Assembly (NCBI GenBank): GCA_019096065.1 | Contig: JAGUCH010000002.1 | Location: 14,086,501 to 14,150,500, forward strand | Direction: 5' to 3' | Source of the DNA: Paracyclopina nana | Taxonomy: Eukaryota; Arthropoda; Copepoda; Cyclopoida; Cyclopettidae | DNA: 64,000 nucleotides | Part shown: in pieces, positions 1-10,659 of the stretch | Position numbering within the stretch: the first letter of the stretch is position 1 | How the letters are laid out: each line of letters starts with the position of its first letter | Position numbers and translations under genes: made by a program | The notes under the pieces: generated by a model | The model's input: only the letters and a program-made list of their open reading frames with translations | The model's database searches: none | Told to the model about the DNA's origin: nothing

Positions 1-91
1 TGCGCCCATATTGGACTGACAAAGTAAAGGTAGTGACCCCATAAAATATGGGCACTAAGATTACCGTCATCACGTCCTTTCTTACGAATCT

Positions 92-3000
92 CTATTTAAA
101 CTTCTTAAAAGCTAGCTTGTATAGGTCATCATAGGTGAGACGCAGCCGCTTCATTTCATTTATGTTGCTATCATCTTGGTGATCCATGCCAGTCGCTTTA
201 AGAAACTGAATATAATCAGGGACTGCAGCCATGTTTTTATTCAGTTTCCAATTAGGAACTACCTCTTCTAGTAACTCTCTCTCTTTTTGGTCTGGCCTTT
301 GGTTCGTATTTGTAAACCTAACACGGGCGAATTCCTTGTCCTCCCGATCTAAAGGAGCTATTCGTGGAATATTAGGGAAGTATTTTTGTTCTTTACCAGC
401 TTTACTTTTCTCTTTCCCATACTTTCTTATGCCCGCTAACCTTCTGTAATCTACAGTTTCTTTTCTCTCCCGCAGTTGTCGTCTGGGAAGGATCCGTATT
501 GGAGTGGGCTCACTAATCTCAGGTTCAACTGTTGGTTGGACAGCGGCCGAGGATTCTGGTTCCTTTGGTTCGGCGAATGATGTGGCTGCCGAACTACTCG
601 GCTGGTCAGAAGACACCAAAAGGTTCGTGTCAAGGAGCTGTTGAACATTCTGTGAAGGACTTGTATCCTGTTCAGTTGTCAATGCTGCTTCGGAACGAGT
701 CAATGCTTCAGAGGGATCAGGCTGAGCAATCGCAGGAAGACCCGCAGGTACGTTCTTTTTATTATACTTTTGTAACCCTGCCAGGGAGCGATAATTAACG
801 TTTTTTCTTCTTCTTAGGTTATGAGGAAGAAAACTTAATGGAGACAACTTTTCTGGTTCATACGGAGCCCGTACAACAGCCTCAGGTGGCTTCTGAGTAC
901 CCGGTTGTGGAACTACTGGGCCAGTTTGCCTGACAGTGGGGTGTGCAACCCCAGGAGTAGCTTGATGAGCAAGGTGCTCCTTTTCAGTCATAGCCAGGTC
1001 ACCCAAAGGTGTAACCTTTGCCGAGGGGTGCTCAAGTACGTTTGTGCTTGGCACAGTTTGTGGTACTCCCGCATTTGGTAACTCATTATTTTTTGGTTGC
1101 AAATCAGGTTTTCTGACCGGACTTTTCATTATAGTATACCGAACTTGAGGCTCCCCTCCTTCAGCTCCATAAATCTCCGGTTTCGGGGCACTGGGCCCTT
1201 CCATAGGATTATCGATTGGTGGAGAGGGAGGCCGTTTACGTGGTGAGAGTTCTAACTGGCGTCGTACAATATCGATTGCTTTTTGAACATTCTGTTTAAT
1301 GCTTTTTGTCAGCGGTGTACGCCGCAGATTTTTACGAGCAGTATAATAAATTGTAGTTGTGTCATCACTATCACTACTTTCATGTTCATCGTCGTGTGTA
1401 TTTCCGCCGAATGGATCAGTAGGCAGTGCTAATTGCATACTTTCCAGGCCAGCAGATAAAGATTCTAGGTCAGTGTCAAATTTGGAAGGTGCGATGAAAG
1501 ATGCTGCTTTTTCAACAATCTCCTCTATATTATCATTGTCCTTATTAGGAGTTGCAGACATACTTTGGTCAGGAGTGTGATATTTCTCCGGACTTTCAGG
1601 TATATCTGGCACACGTTGATCACGGTATTGGCCACGAAAGGCCCACTTTACAGGGCTGACCCCTGCAAGTGTCCCTTCACTGACGTTCGAGCGATCAGGA
1701 GTACTAATATGGTCAGGTTTGACACTTGGTAAATTCGGGTATAACCGTTCTTGTTGGGCCATTTCAGCAAAAGTCGGAGGGCCACGTTGGCTTAAGGCCA
1801 GCATGTCCTCATAAAATGCTTCATTGGGCCCTGTATTTGCACTTAGTGCAATTGCTTGTTCAATAAAATCATCAGTGTCAGTCTCCGACAAAGATGCACT
1901 CGTATCTTTTTGCGCATTGTTATTAACGGCATTGTTAGCTAGGTATTTTTCTTCTAACTTTTTACGATCATATTGTTCCCATTGCTTTTGCACGAGTTGC
2001 TTATTTTCCTCCTGTATTCGCAAAATATCTGAGGGCTTAAACAAGCTCGCTGCCTTTTGCATGAGAATAGAACCAGAGCGCTTATAGGTTTGGTGAATCG
2101 CACTTGGCTCTGTGTCCATTGATGTGGACTGTGAAATCAATGAACTTTGCGAGGCCACTATACTAGAGGCCTTTGTATGACCCCGCAAACTATAATCATG
2201 ACTTTCAGGGGCTGCCCCTTCAAGAAATTCAATAACCTCATTCCTTGCTTTTTTACGTAGAATTTCTTCCGGAGTGTAAGGTCGTTTCAAGAGGTTGGAC
2301 AACTTTTCCGGAAGAAATCTATATAGTTCATGGAATCGGTATAACTTTACATGATCTAAGCTTACTTCACGAGTAAGCCCATCATAAAGATACGGCTTTA
2401 CAGTCACAGTTGAATGCTGTCCAATGTCTATGACTTCAAATAAATCATCCATAAATTTATACCGTTGTTTATTTATGGGGTGTTTTATAACCAAAACTAA
2501 AGATCCAATCTCAGGTTTAAAGGAAGGCCTTTCAGTAGCCTTCATTTTTTCTAAGTGGAACTGTTCTTCTAGATCATATTCGCGCATGCGTTGACGCCAT
2601 TCAGCTTTATGAATTTTGTCCTCGCTTTCACTAAGTATTTCAAACACATCCCGTCCTAAGTGATAGAACGGCATTTTGTCGAAAAATAATGAGAAAGGGG
2701 TGGGGGTGATCTTCACCCCTTTATCATCAGTATATGCCAAATAAGTAAGAGGGCGATTATTTATTGCGTAAATAGAAGTCTTAAACACATCGCATAACCT
2801 CATATTGTATGAGTTAGAGTTTAGGACTAATGCACTCCTTATTATTCGTATAGCATTTTCAGCGTAAGCGTTCGAATGCTTGTATGGCGATAAAGTTCGG
2901 TAATGACATAACTCCTTAATTTTATAACGATCAACAAGGCGTTGGAGGGCCTTATTAGTCGTTAGCTGGGCACCATTATCTGCAAGTAATGTTTTTGGCA

Positions 3001-6000
3001 CCACAAACAAAGAAATTACTTCTTCCATAGCATTCGCTACCTGCTTATATTTAGCATCCAATAGTGGTTTAGCAATTATCATCTTAGAATAAACATCGAC
3101 AAATACTAACAGGTCTTTTGCGGGAGACCCTTTGACTAAAGTGTCATCGAACTTGGCCAAATCAATCATTACCAATTCCCATGGCTGAGTCGGGATGCGG
3201 AAACGCCCCTTCCCAACAAACCTAGTATTAGCTTGGCGGTATAAAGCACAATGCATGCACGCACCAATAATAATACGACTGATTCTGGCTGAGTAAGTTG
3301 AATACATAGATTGGGTAAAAAGAGTATTAGTCTTTTTACTTCCCAAATGGTTATGTAGCAAATGAATACATGCCATCAGGTACACACAGTTGGGCATACT
3401 CATATATACTTTCGTATTGGTCGCAACGCTAAAAGGTAACTTTACATTCTTGCGAATGACCAACAGGGCACCGTCAAGGACACGATATTTTACCGCAACA
3501 TCTAGTGGTACTTTCTCTGGAGGCGAAAGCATAATTAGATTTATTATCTTTTGTGTTTCTTCACAATTTTGTTGCAACTTAATGAGTAGGTTGCGTGTAA
3601 TTCCTGGTAAATGTGGCGATATTCGCCGTTTAACAGTGACTGTATCTACTCTTAAGTTATTTTCTATATGATTCACTGGCGAATCAAAATCAGCTTCACC
3701 ATGAAATGAATGGGATAATTTAGAAAGTATCTCGTCCTCAAGAATTTCATCATCATCATGTTTTGCTTGAAGTAAGGTTGACGTGTCGTCGTGCACAAAT
3801 GGCGGCTTCGTGCCGATCATGTCAACCCATTTGTCATTTAGGCAATGCAACCTTTTCTGGAGTAGAGTCTTACTCATAGTTCCAGAATTCACAAGTGTAT
3901 CATACACATGTGTAAGTAATTCCTGTGTCGTTAGCACCTTATCTTTGATTGCATCGGGCAGAGGGTATTTATTTGCATAAATATCCTTCGTAATCTGCCC
4001 CGCAATAGAGTAGGGCGCATAAAATACAGTTTCACCTTCTGGCGTTTGATGGTACTTATTTAATAATACATCAACTACTTCTACCTCTGTGCGAGGTACA
4101 GCTCTCAATTTCCATGCTACAGGCAGGGAATAAATACGAGCTGCTAGTCTATGAGTGAAAGCATCTTTACCAGTAAACGAACTAGCCAGCACGCTGGCTA
4201 TTGATAGACAATCCGTAACTATGACTAGTCGCTCATAGGCGAATAGTATGCTTTTAAAATGGTTTATCATTGTTAAAACACCTAATGCTTCACGCTGAAA
4301 CGAGTGGTACGAGAGGCAAACTGATAAAGGAAAGCGTGCGCTGTGTGCACCAACACACACAGCTTTACCATCCTCATTCACCTCCATTAATAAAGCTGAG
4401 GTGCTAATTACCCCAGAATCAACCACTAAATAACCTTCTTTAAAACGTGGCAATGCCAGTGACATACCTGTTTTAATCTCGTCTATTACTTTATAGAAAC
4501 ATTTTTCTTGGAAAGCAGTGAAGGTGAACTTTCCTGTTTTCCCTTGCGCTGTTTGTAATACATCTAGCAGTGGAGCTGTGTATGTAGCCATATTAGGACA
4601 GTACTGGCTTAACCAGTTTGTCATTCCAATAAACTTTTGCAGCTGTTTCTTGGTTGTGGGAATAGGGAAATCATCAAATGCAGACCTGAATTTATCGGGC
4701 ATTCGCATAGTCATAATCCCATTTTCGTCAATAGATATTAGGTGCCCTAAGACTGTAGCTTCTTTAACACCTAATTGTGTCTTTTTAATTTGTAATAGGG
4801 CATTTAAGTCCTTGAGGCTTTGAAACAACTTCCTCAGATCACCTAAATGTCGTATGTAATCATCCAATGTAGCAGGCCTAGGCTTGCCAGGGTTCTTACA
4901 GGCCACAACCAAATCGTCTACATATACACATGTAAAGGGCAATATCTCAGGGTTAAGGGCCTGTTGGAGGAGCTCTGCGAACATTCTCGGAGCAATGGCG
5001 ATCCCTTGTAGGCATGACTTACTTTTCAGAAAGACTGATCTATATATACTGCGAGGGGACGTTACTGCAAAGCAGCACATATCAGCACTATCAGAGTCCA
5101 CAGGTAAGTTATCGTATCCGGATGTTACATCGAAAGATGACATTAAACACGAATTAGATAACATCCCTAGCAAGGTAGGGATAGGAGGCACTATGTGCTC
5201 CGAGGTCGTAAATATCAGGTTTTTATTAAAAGATGTTAAGTCAACCAATAGCCGAGGCTTGCGTTGCTTCATGGGCAGCTTTTCATCATTTGGCCTTGAA
5301 GTCAAGAAACAAGGGCAAGCCGAGTACCTATTAAGTGACTTATCCACAATCTCAATTAATCCAGATGACAGCATTAATGCTATTTTACGGTCAACCTGCG
5401 TAGTTTCATACTCCGACATGTTAAATACTTTTGGCACCAATGGTCTATCATCCTTTAACTGGAACTTCATGGGTTCGACATTCCATAGCCTATATGATCT
5501 AGGATCCTCCGAGAATATAGTCTTATATTCTATTAAGAGGTCCCTAAAGTCTTCTCTGACCTCATCCGGAATGTGTTCTAGATCCATGTTCAGGATCGTT
5601 TCTGGTTTCAATGGAAATGTATAACCTGCTACTCCATTTAAAACACGGAGGGGGTCAAATTCACTTGGAAATTTCAAAAGGAGATTATAAACCTCATCAT
5701 ATAGTTTTTGGTTATTTCTCTCATCTTTAGAAAGCTCCAGGCTAGCTGATACGAGGTCTAGTTCAGAAGGACTTTTTAGAACTGTTTGTCTGACACTGGT
5801 ATCCACAATAGGACCTTCGTAAATAGTAGTGAAGCTCTTAAGTGGCACTTTGATGCCCATGTTCTTTGCCAAGCAAGGCTTGCACGAGCAACCATGTGGT
5901 TCAAGTACAAATGGTATAAATTTACCAAATTTTGTCTTTATATCCTCTTTGGTAAGGTCATCAGGGTACATTTGTAACCCAGATAACACTAGCAATGCAG

Positions 6001-8095
6001 CGGTGGTTGCCATACAAAGTGGGTCACCTACATGCACGTCACCATCCATAAGTGTTCTAATCCACACATCGTCAGCTACATTTTGGTACCGTAATTGACC
6101 AATTATTATGTACATAAGCGTGGTTAAGTAGCCAATATTCTCAGCATGTTCGCTAGGGACATGGAATATTAACTCAACATTGTTGGACAACTTAAACATG
6201 ATACCATGAGCTCCAAGAACATTTAGTTCAAAATACTTATCTAGTTCATTTCTTTGATAAGCAAGTGGGTAATTCTCATACTCATGTATCATCATAGTTA
6301 TTATGACCCTATCCATCCCAGTGAGGTAGGATTCAATAGGACACAAGGCAATGGTCATACATGGTGGGCAAATATACTTATATTTTAGCCATACTACTTT
6401 AAGTTTATCCACCATCATATTCATCTTTATTACAATGCGCTTTTGTTCGCCAGACAAAAGTTTATGCCCTGGGACAATAACAGCCCACGGTAATTCATCC
6501 CATTTTTCTCGTTTCATAAATTTGCTAATTATCACATCAGTTATCTCTTCGTAACCATCACTTTGGTTAGCTGAGATAAATACGTAATTTCCTTTTCTAC
6601 TAATCAAGGGCTTGTGGCTTCCCCTTAATGGCTCATAGGCATTGAAAAAATGCATATCAGTAAAAGAAAGACCATTTATATCCGTAAACTGCACAATTAC
6701 GTGCGAATCCAAATAATTGCAGTAACATGACTCCATTTCATGCTCCAGGGCCTTTAAACTAATGTTAGCCACATGGGCTGCAACCGTACTCTTAAATTTC
6801 TGTTTCTTGACAATCCTGGCTCGCCCAATCACTGCATGTGCATTTAAGTAGATGGGATCCTCAGTATTATTCCCAATATTTACTGGGAAAGTACCTTTAC
6901 GAGTGACAGCAGTGAGTGCCCCCTCAGAGGTCACTCCGCGGTACTCGTTACTAGGCATAAAGTTTAAGTACTTATCCACCAATCCGGAATAAACATTTTT
7001 CTGGTGATGGGTACGACCAAGGTCGTCATCTTCGTCAGAGTCAGAATCTATTTGAATGTCATTACTGATGACAGGTAAATCATGAGGTAAACTAGCCATG
7101 GTGGTCACTTCTTCTCCAGGGAGCAGAGTGATCCCTTCATTTATTGCCACTGGGTAGAAAGCCTCTTTTGATAGTAAGAGTGGAATTTTCTTATGTTTAG
7201 ATTTTCCAGGGAAATCCATAAAGTGCTTTCCATCTTTACTAGTCATCCGGACATTGTTGTCCACTAATAACGAGTTTCCTATCATTAATAGTGTATCACA
7301 ATCAGATACAAGGAAAACAGCCTGTCTGATTAAAACACGATTTCCAAATGCAACTTGAATAGAGACAGCTTCATTCCCTGGGAATTCTTCTCCATTAAAG
7401 TTCTTAATTACATAATTAGTTTCAACTCGAGGTAGAGTGTAACCAATCTTGTCTTCGATCAGTTTTACAAGGGTGCGTGATATTATCTGCACCATTGCTC
7501 CACTGTCAAATAAAGCATGCAAACGTATTTTTCCAGTTATCTCCACTGGTATAAAATACCTTTCACAAACATTGTGTAGCTTTAATGAGTATATACTCAG
7601 CATGTCATCTTCAAGTTCCGGATTCGGTAAAGGTTCAAAATGTGTTACTGGCTCTGCTTCATTAGCATTTACCGAGGCCAGATGTGTAACGATACCATCA
7701 TTACTACAAGTTTTTTGCTCATCACTCGTGCTACCTTTTACAAAGTAGTACCATAAAGCTATTATTGCTCCACTACAGATTACTGTAATTGGCCAATAAT
7801 CCCAACCAAATAAGCAATATTGACATATTGTTATTGCAAACAGTATTATGCTAATCTCAATTACAGTCATAGTATGCTGATGGACAAACCGACTTTTTCT
7901 ACCCCTTATTGCAAGGACCAGAGCCTTTTTGTCCTCACTTCCACGAGTCATAATTTCGGCATTTTTCACAGATTGCTCCTTTAAATAATCAAAGTAAGCT
8001 CGTCCTACTTCTTTGTTACATTCTCCCCTCATAAATGAAGGCAAGATGTAACTATCTTTATCATTCTTATTGGGAGTTTTTGTACTTGGTCCCAT
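92..8095 (-). CDS. pol: Retrotransposon Pol polyprotein (PR-RT-RNaseH-INT), 2667 aa
   Basis: Encodes the enzymes that copy and integrate the element. Residues about 77-94 and 101-119 form two hydrophobic stretches, a likely membrane hairpin. A retropepsin active site DSGA is at 197-200. RT shows the YVDD catalytic motif at about 1058. RNase H lies at about 1210-1340 (TDC motif near 1293). The integrase has an HHCC-type zinc site (CMHC near 1615), then D (about 1648), DNGA (about 1706) and E in YAENAIR (about 1743). A GPY/F-like module is at about 1880-1920. The remaining roughly 740 residues are low-complexity, Pro/Ser/Glu-rich and hold two copies of an RK-x(3)-YR-x-LAG motif. It starts with its own ATG overlapping the gag stop by one base (TAATG). 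The length is well above that of an ordinary Gypsy pol (about 1000-1300 aa) because of both extensions. Confidence 0.9.
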   Translation of the reverse strand: MGPSTKTPNKNDKDSYILPSFMRGECNKEVGRAYFDYLKEQSVKNAEIMTRGSEDKKALVLAIRGRKSRFVHQHTMTVIEISIILFAITICQYCLFGWDYWPITVICSGAIIALWYYFVKGSTSDEQKTCSNDGIVTHLASVNANEAEPVTHFEPLPNPELEDDMLSIYSLKLHNVCERYFIPVEITGKIRLHALFDSGAMVQIISRTLVKLIEDKIGYTLPRVETNYVIKNFNGEEFPGNEAVSIQVAFGNRVLIRQAVFLVSDCDTLLMIGNSLLVDNNVRMTSKDGKHFMDFPGKSKHKKIPLLLSKEAFYPVAINEGITLLPGEEVTTMASLPHDLPVISNDIQIDSDSDEDDDLGRTHHQKNVYSGLVDKYLNFMPSNEYRGVTSEGALTAVTRKGTFPVNIGNNTEDPIYLNAHAVIGRARIVKKQKFKSTVAAHVANISLKALEHEMESCYCNYLDSHVIVQFTDINGLSFTDMHFFNAYEPLRGSHKPLISRKGNYVFISANQSDGYEEITDVIISKFMKREKWDELPWAVIVPGHKLLSGEQKRIVIKMNMMVDKLKVVWLKYKYICPPCMTIALCPIESYLTGMDRVIITMMIHEYENYPLAYQRNELDKYFELNVLGAHGIMFKLSNNVELIFHVPSEHAENIGYLTTLMYIIIGQLRYQNVADDVWIRTLMDGDVHVGDPLCMATTAALLVLSGLQMYPDDLTKEDIKTKFGKFIPFVLEPHGCSCKPCLAKNMGIKVPLKSFTTIYEGPIVDTSVRQTVLKSPSELDLVSASLELSKDERNNQKLYDEVYNLLLKFPSEFDPLRVLNGVAGYTFPLKPETILNMDLEHIPDEVREDFRDLLIEYKTIFSEDPRSYRLWNVEPMKFQLKDDRPLVPKVFNMSEYETTQVDRKIALMLSSGLIEIVDKSLNRYSACPCFLTSRPNDEKLPMKQRKPRLLVDLTSFNKNLIFTTSEHIVPPIPTLLGMLSNSCLMSSFDVTSGYDNLPVDSDSADMCCFAVTSPRSIYRSVFLKSKSCLQGIAIAPRMFAELLQQALNPEILPFTCVYVDDLVVACKNPGKPRPATLDDYIRHLGDLRKLFQSLKDLNALLQIKKTQLGVKEATVLGHLISIDENGIMTMRMPDKFRSAFDDFPIPTTKKQLQKFIGMTNWLSQYCPNMATYTAPLLDVLQTAQGKTGKFTFTAFQEKCFYKVIDEIKTGMSLALPRFKEGYLVVDSGVISTSALLMEVNEDGKAVCVGAHSARFPLSVCLSYHSFQREALGVLTMINHFKSILFAYERLVIVTDCLSIASVLASSFTGKDAFTHRLAARIYSLPVAWKLRAVPRTEVEVVDVLLNKYHQTPEGETVFYAPYSIAGQITKDIYANKYPLPDAIKDKVLTTQELLTHVYDTLVNSGTMSKTLLQKRLHCLNDKWVDMIGTKPPFVHDDTSTLLQAKHDDDEILEDEILSKLSHSFHGEADFDSPVNHIENNLRVDTVTVKRRISPHLPGITRNLLIKLQQNCEETQKIINLIMLSPPEKVPLDVAVKYRVLDGALLVIRKNVKLPFSVATNTKVYMSMPNCVYLMACIHLLHNHLGSKKTNTLFTQSMYSTYSARISRIIIGACMHCALYRQANTRFVGKGRFRIPTQPWELVMIDLAKFDDTLVKGSPAKDLLVFVDVYSKMIIAKPLLDAKYKQVANAMEEVISLFVVPKTLLADNGAQLTTNKALQRLVDRYKIKELCHYRTLSPYKHSNAYAENAIRIIRSALVLNSNSYNMRLCDVFKTSIYAINNRPLTYLAYTDDKGVKITPTPFSLFFDKMPFYHLGRDVFEILSESEDKIHKAEWRQRMREYDLEEQFHLEKMKATERPSFKPEIGSLVLVIKHPINKQRYKFMDDLFEVIDIGQHSTVTVKPYLYDGLTREVSLDHVKLYRFHELYRFLPEKLSNLLKRPYTPEEILRKKARNEVIEFLEGAAPESHDYSLRGHTKASSIVASQSSLISQSTSMDTEPSAIHQTYKRSGSILMQKAASLFKPSDILRIQEENKQLVQKQWEQYDRKKLEEKYLANNAVNNNAQKDTSASLSETDTDDFIEQAIALSANTGPNEAFYEDMLALSQRGPPTFAEMAQQERLYPNLPSVKPDHISTPDRSNVSEGTLAGVSPVKWAFRGQYRDQRVPDIPESPEKYHTPDQSMSATPNKDNDNIEEIVEKAASFIAPSKFDTDLESLSAGLESMQLALPTDPFGGNTHDDEHESSDSDDTTTIYYTARKNLRRTPLTKSIKQNVQKAIDIVRRQLELSPRKRPPSPPIDNPMEGPSAPKPEIYGAEGGEPQVRYTIMKSPVRKPDLQPKNNELPNAGVPQTVPSTNVLEHPSAKVTPLGDLAMTEKEHLAHQATPGVAHPTVRQTGPVVPQPGTQKPPEAVVRAPYEPEKLSPLSFLPHNLRRRKNVNYRSLAGLQKYNKKNVPAGLPAIAQPDPSEALTRSEAALTTEQDTSPSQNVQQLLDTNLLVSSDQPSSSAATSFAEPKEPESSAAVQPTVEPEISEPTPIRILPRRQLRERKETVDYRRLAGIRKYGKEKSKAGKEQKYFPNIPRIAPLDREDKEFARVRFTNTNQRPDQKERELLEEVVPNWKLNKNMAAVPDYIQFLKATGMDHQDDSNINEMKRLRLTYDDLYKLAFKKFK

Positions 8096-10659
8096 TATTG
8101 TTTACGAGCAGGTCGTGTCTTCCAACACTGTTCTCCCCTAAACTCAAGGTGCAATCCTTTACACAACGGGCACAATGTGCCATCGTTTCTAATTGAGGTC
8201 AAATTCGTGTTTGGGTAATTCGTACACTGTGTAGCGTAATGCATTTGGTTGCAGAACAAGCACCCATTAGTCTGAAGAGGGTTTCCTTCAGGCAACTTAG
8301 ATGTATCTATGTTAAAAGTTTTTCCCAGCCTATTTATTTTCTCGGATGGTGATTCAGCTTTCATCATAGCTACTTCAACAGCTTGCCTACTCAATTCAAA
8401 ATTTGCTCGAGCCAACTCGCTTTGTAGCTCATTTATTATTTTAGCACTTCGTTGACTACGGCCAGAGGCTGCCGACATAGTGCTAGCACTGTCTAACACC
8501 TCTTCTTCAGTAGCTTCAACCATAGCAATTCTAGGTTTGGCACGCATATTGGGTACCATTGGCAGCCTCTCCTCTTTATGAGCCCTATCCAGGTCCCTTG
8601 GCACATAGGTACCTAGGTCACTGCCAATCAAGTTCATCATGATATTGTAGGCGTGCAAACTCCTAGCAGGTATATTCGCTCTCAGCAGATAGTCGTTGTA
8701 TTTGTTTACTAATGACTGGTAATTCTGAGGCCAATGACGTCCTAAAAGTGCAAAACCATCAGAGATGGCTTCAGAGACTGCATGAGCATCTCCGCCATCT
8801 CCAATGGTTGTGCTATGTATCTTCATTCGCAGTCGAAGAATTGCCTTAAGTGTGGCAGTGAAGCACTCAGTAGGCTTCCGGATCATCTCCTGAATGAGGA
8901 AATATGGATCCTCTTTACGCACAAACTGCGTGTAGTTAAAGATATCTTGCCATAGCAATTCCATACCATCTTTTCCTTCTCCAGCCATCCCCTTAAAATA
9001 CTCACTAGTATTCTGGGATGAAGCCTCACACATGGCTGTTAACAAAGCTGCATGAGACCAATGCTGTCTGCCAGCCTCGTTCGCCATATAGTCCAGAAAA
9101 TTTATTATATTCTCAGCAGTTAATGAGGAACTATGTAAATCAAACTTTTTAGTATATTTGTGCCTAATCTCCTTCATTGACTGTGAGCTTGCATACTTAA
9201 CATGGCCATTCGTAGGTGCAGCGATGTAACCTCTCATGGTGGTCGGATCATAAATGCTCCTAGAAGTGTCAGCTGATACTCCAGCGGCCACACTTATTTC
9301 AGGGGTCTTCAAGTAGCCCTCTGCCAATATCTGCTTTTGGAGAGAAGTAAACTCGTCCCTCGTGCTAAGTACACTAAAGAGCTTCTGCATCTCAATCAAT
9401 TTCTTTCCTGAGGATAAGTTTGGGTCAACCATCTGAAGGATTACTCGTCTGGCTGATTCCACATCCTTAATCTCGTCGGTGTTAATTAACTTCAGCCTCT
9501 CTGAAATCGGAGCAGACTCATCGTAGATGACGTCAGTTTCCGGCACCATTCTTTCCTTCGTCGCAGCATCTACTATGCTTAAGGTTCTTTCTAAATTCTT
9601 ACTGAAGATAGACTCTACTTTTGCCCCAACCATGTGCTTAGCCGTGATTTGTGCAGAGGCAATGATTTTATTTGCCGTGCTTGCATCATGCATTTTCGTG
9701 TAGTAAGCTTTTACCGTGTTTAATTCCTGAATATTCAAATGGCCTCCTGACAACATCTTTTGTACCATCCTATGTACAATTTCCATTGGAGGAAGCGTGA
9801 CAGAATTAGTCAAGTTGTGCAAATCACGAGGATTCATTTTAGTCGAAGTTAGGACTGACTTATTATGGACATTCAGGTCAGCTCCAGTAGTGAACTCGTG
9901 ATGGTTAGTCCCAGGTGGACTTGCTATCGAGGACATATCTGGAACAGCATTACTCGTCTCATTGTTTGGAAAATGTACACTCTGGCCTGAAGTTTTCTGT
10001 GGCTTCAGGTTAAGCGGCTCATTTAGGAAATAATCGATTTGTAGGCCATAAAGCCTTGCTACAATAGAAAATCCATCTCCAAATGCCCGTATCTTTAGCC
10101 AATTCCTGGATATCAATGTCGCAACCATTTCATGCGTCCCTGACATTGCGTAGGTCATGGAGCTTCCATCAACTTCTTGGATACGCTGCAGATCTTTCTT
10201 TTCCTCAATACGAGTTAGGAACTCATCCAGACCAAAACAAATGCATAATAAAGCACATGTCGTGCTTGTCAATGAATTAGGGTCAAGTGCATCAATATAT
10301 TTAACCACATTTACAACCTGGCCTACTGGATCTTTAAGAGGCATAGTACTAATGATTGCCGTAATATGATCATCCAACGGTCTAATTGGCTCCCTAGGAA
10401 CAATTACTATTCGAGTCCTATCCCATACAGCTGCTATTTGTGCTGGGGTTACCGTAACAAACTCTAGTGCTTCAGGGTAAGCAACGTGTGGCAGAAATCT
10501 TTGCAAGACAGTCCTGCTGGTCCCATTTGGGTGGCATTGGGATAAGTACCCTTGAAAAGTGTCCTCACTAATCCCAAGATGGTGCAACAATCGCTCCTTG
10601 ACTTTCGTAACTTCCTCAGCCAGAGTAGGTCCAGCGATCCTAGAATCCTGATTTGCCAT
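8095..10659 (-). CDS. gag: Retrotransposon Gag, 854 aa, two zinc knuckles
   Basis: Structural protein that would form the particle and bind genomic RNA. The C-terminus has two CCHC-type knuckles: C-X2-C-X3-H-X4-C (CLFCNQMHYATQC, about residue 799) and a second C-X2-C-X3-H-X7-C (about residue 828), the latter with unusual spacing. The middle is helical, without an obvious signal peptide or membrane segment. It ends with TAA, whose last A is the first base of the pol ATG. No slippery heptamer with readable -1 geometry is needed, since pol has its own start. The first ATG at 10659 is used because upstream codons run into the leader. Assignment as Gag rests on position and knuckles. Confidence 0.85.
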   Translation of the reverse strand: MANQDSRIAGPTLAEEVTKVKERLLHHLGISEDTFQGYLSQCHPNGTSRTVLQRFLPHVAYPEALEFVTVTPAQIAAVWDRTRIVIVPREPIRPLDDHITAIISTMPLKDPVGQVVNVVKYIDALDPNSLTSTTCALLCICFGLDEFLTRIEEKKDLQRIQEVDGSSMTYAMSGTHEMVATLISRNWLKIRAFGDGFSIVARLYGLQIDYFLNEPLNLKPQKTSGQSVHFPNNETSNAVPDMSSIASPPGTNHHEFTTGADLNVHNKSVLTSTKMNPRDLHNLTNSVTLPPMEIVHRMVQKMLSGGHLNIQELNTVKAYYTKMHDASTANKIIASAQITAKHMVGAKVESIFSKNLERTLSIVDAATKERMVPETDVIYDESAPISERLKLINTDEIKDVESARRVILQMVDPNLSSGKKLIEMQKLFSVLSTRDEFTSLQKQILAEGYLKTPEISVAAGVSADTSRSIYDPTTMRGYIAAPTNGHVKYASSQSMKEIRHKYTKKFDLHSSSLTAENIINFLDYMANEAGRQHWSHAALLTAMCEASSQNTSEYFKGMAGEGKDGMELLWQDIFNYTQFVRKEDPYFLIQEMIRKPTECFTATLKAILRLRMKIHSTTIGDGGDAHAVSEAISDGFALLGRHWPQNYQSLVNKYNDYLLRANIPARSLHAYNIMMNLIGSDLGTYVPRDLDRAHKEERLPMVPNMRAKPRIAMVEATEEEVLDSASTMSAASGRSQRSAKIINELQSELARANFELSRQAVEVAMMKAESPSEKINRLGKTFNIDTSKLPEGNPLQTNGCLFCNQMHYATQCTNYPNTNLTSIRNDGTLCPLCKGLHLEFRGEQCWKTRPARKQ

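Noticed and set aside
1..10659. BEL/Pao assignment for the retroelement
   Set aside because: The Gag knuckles could fit, but the RT, RNase H and the GPY/F-like part after the integrase read as Ty3/Gypsy.
8097..10659. Programmed frameshift between gag and pol
   Set aside because: Pol has its own ATG exactly at the gag stop and no long overlap of frames exists to support slippage.
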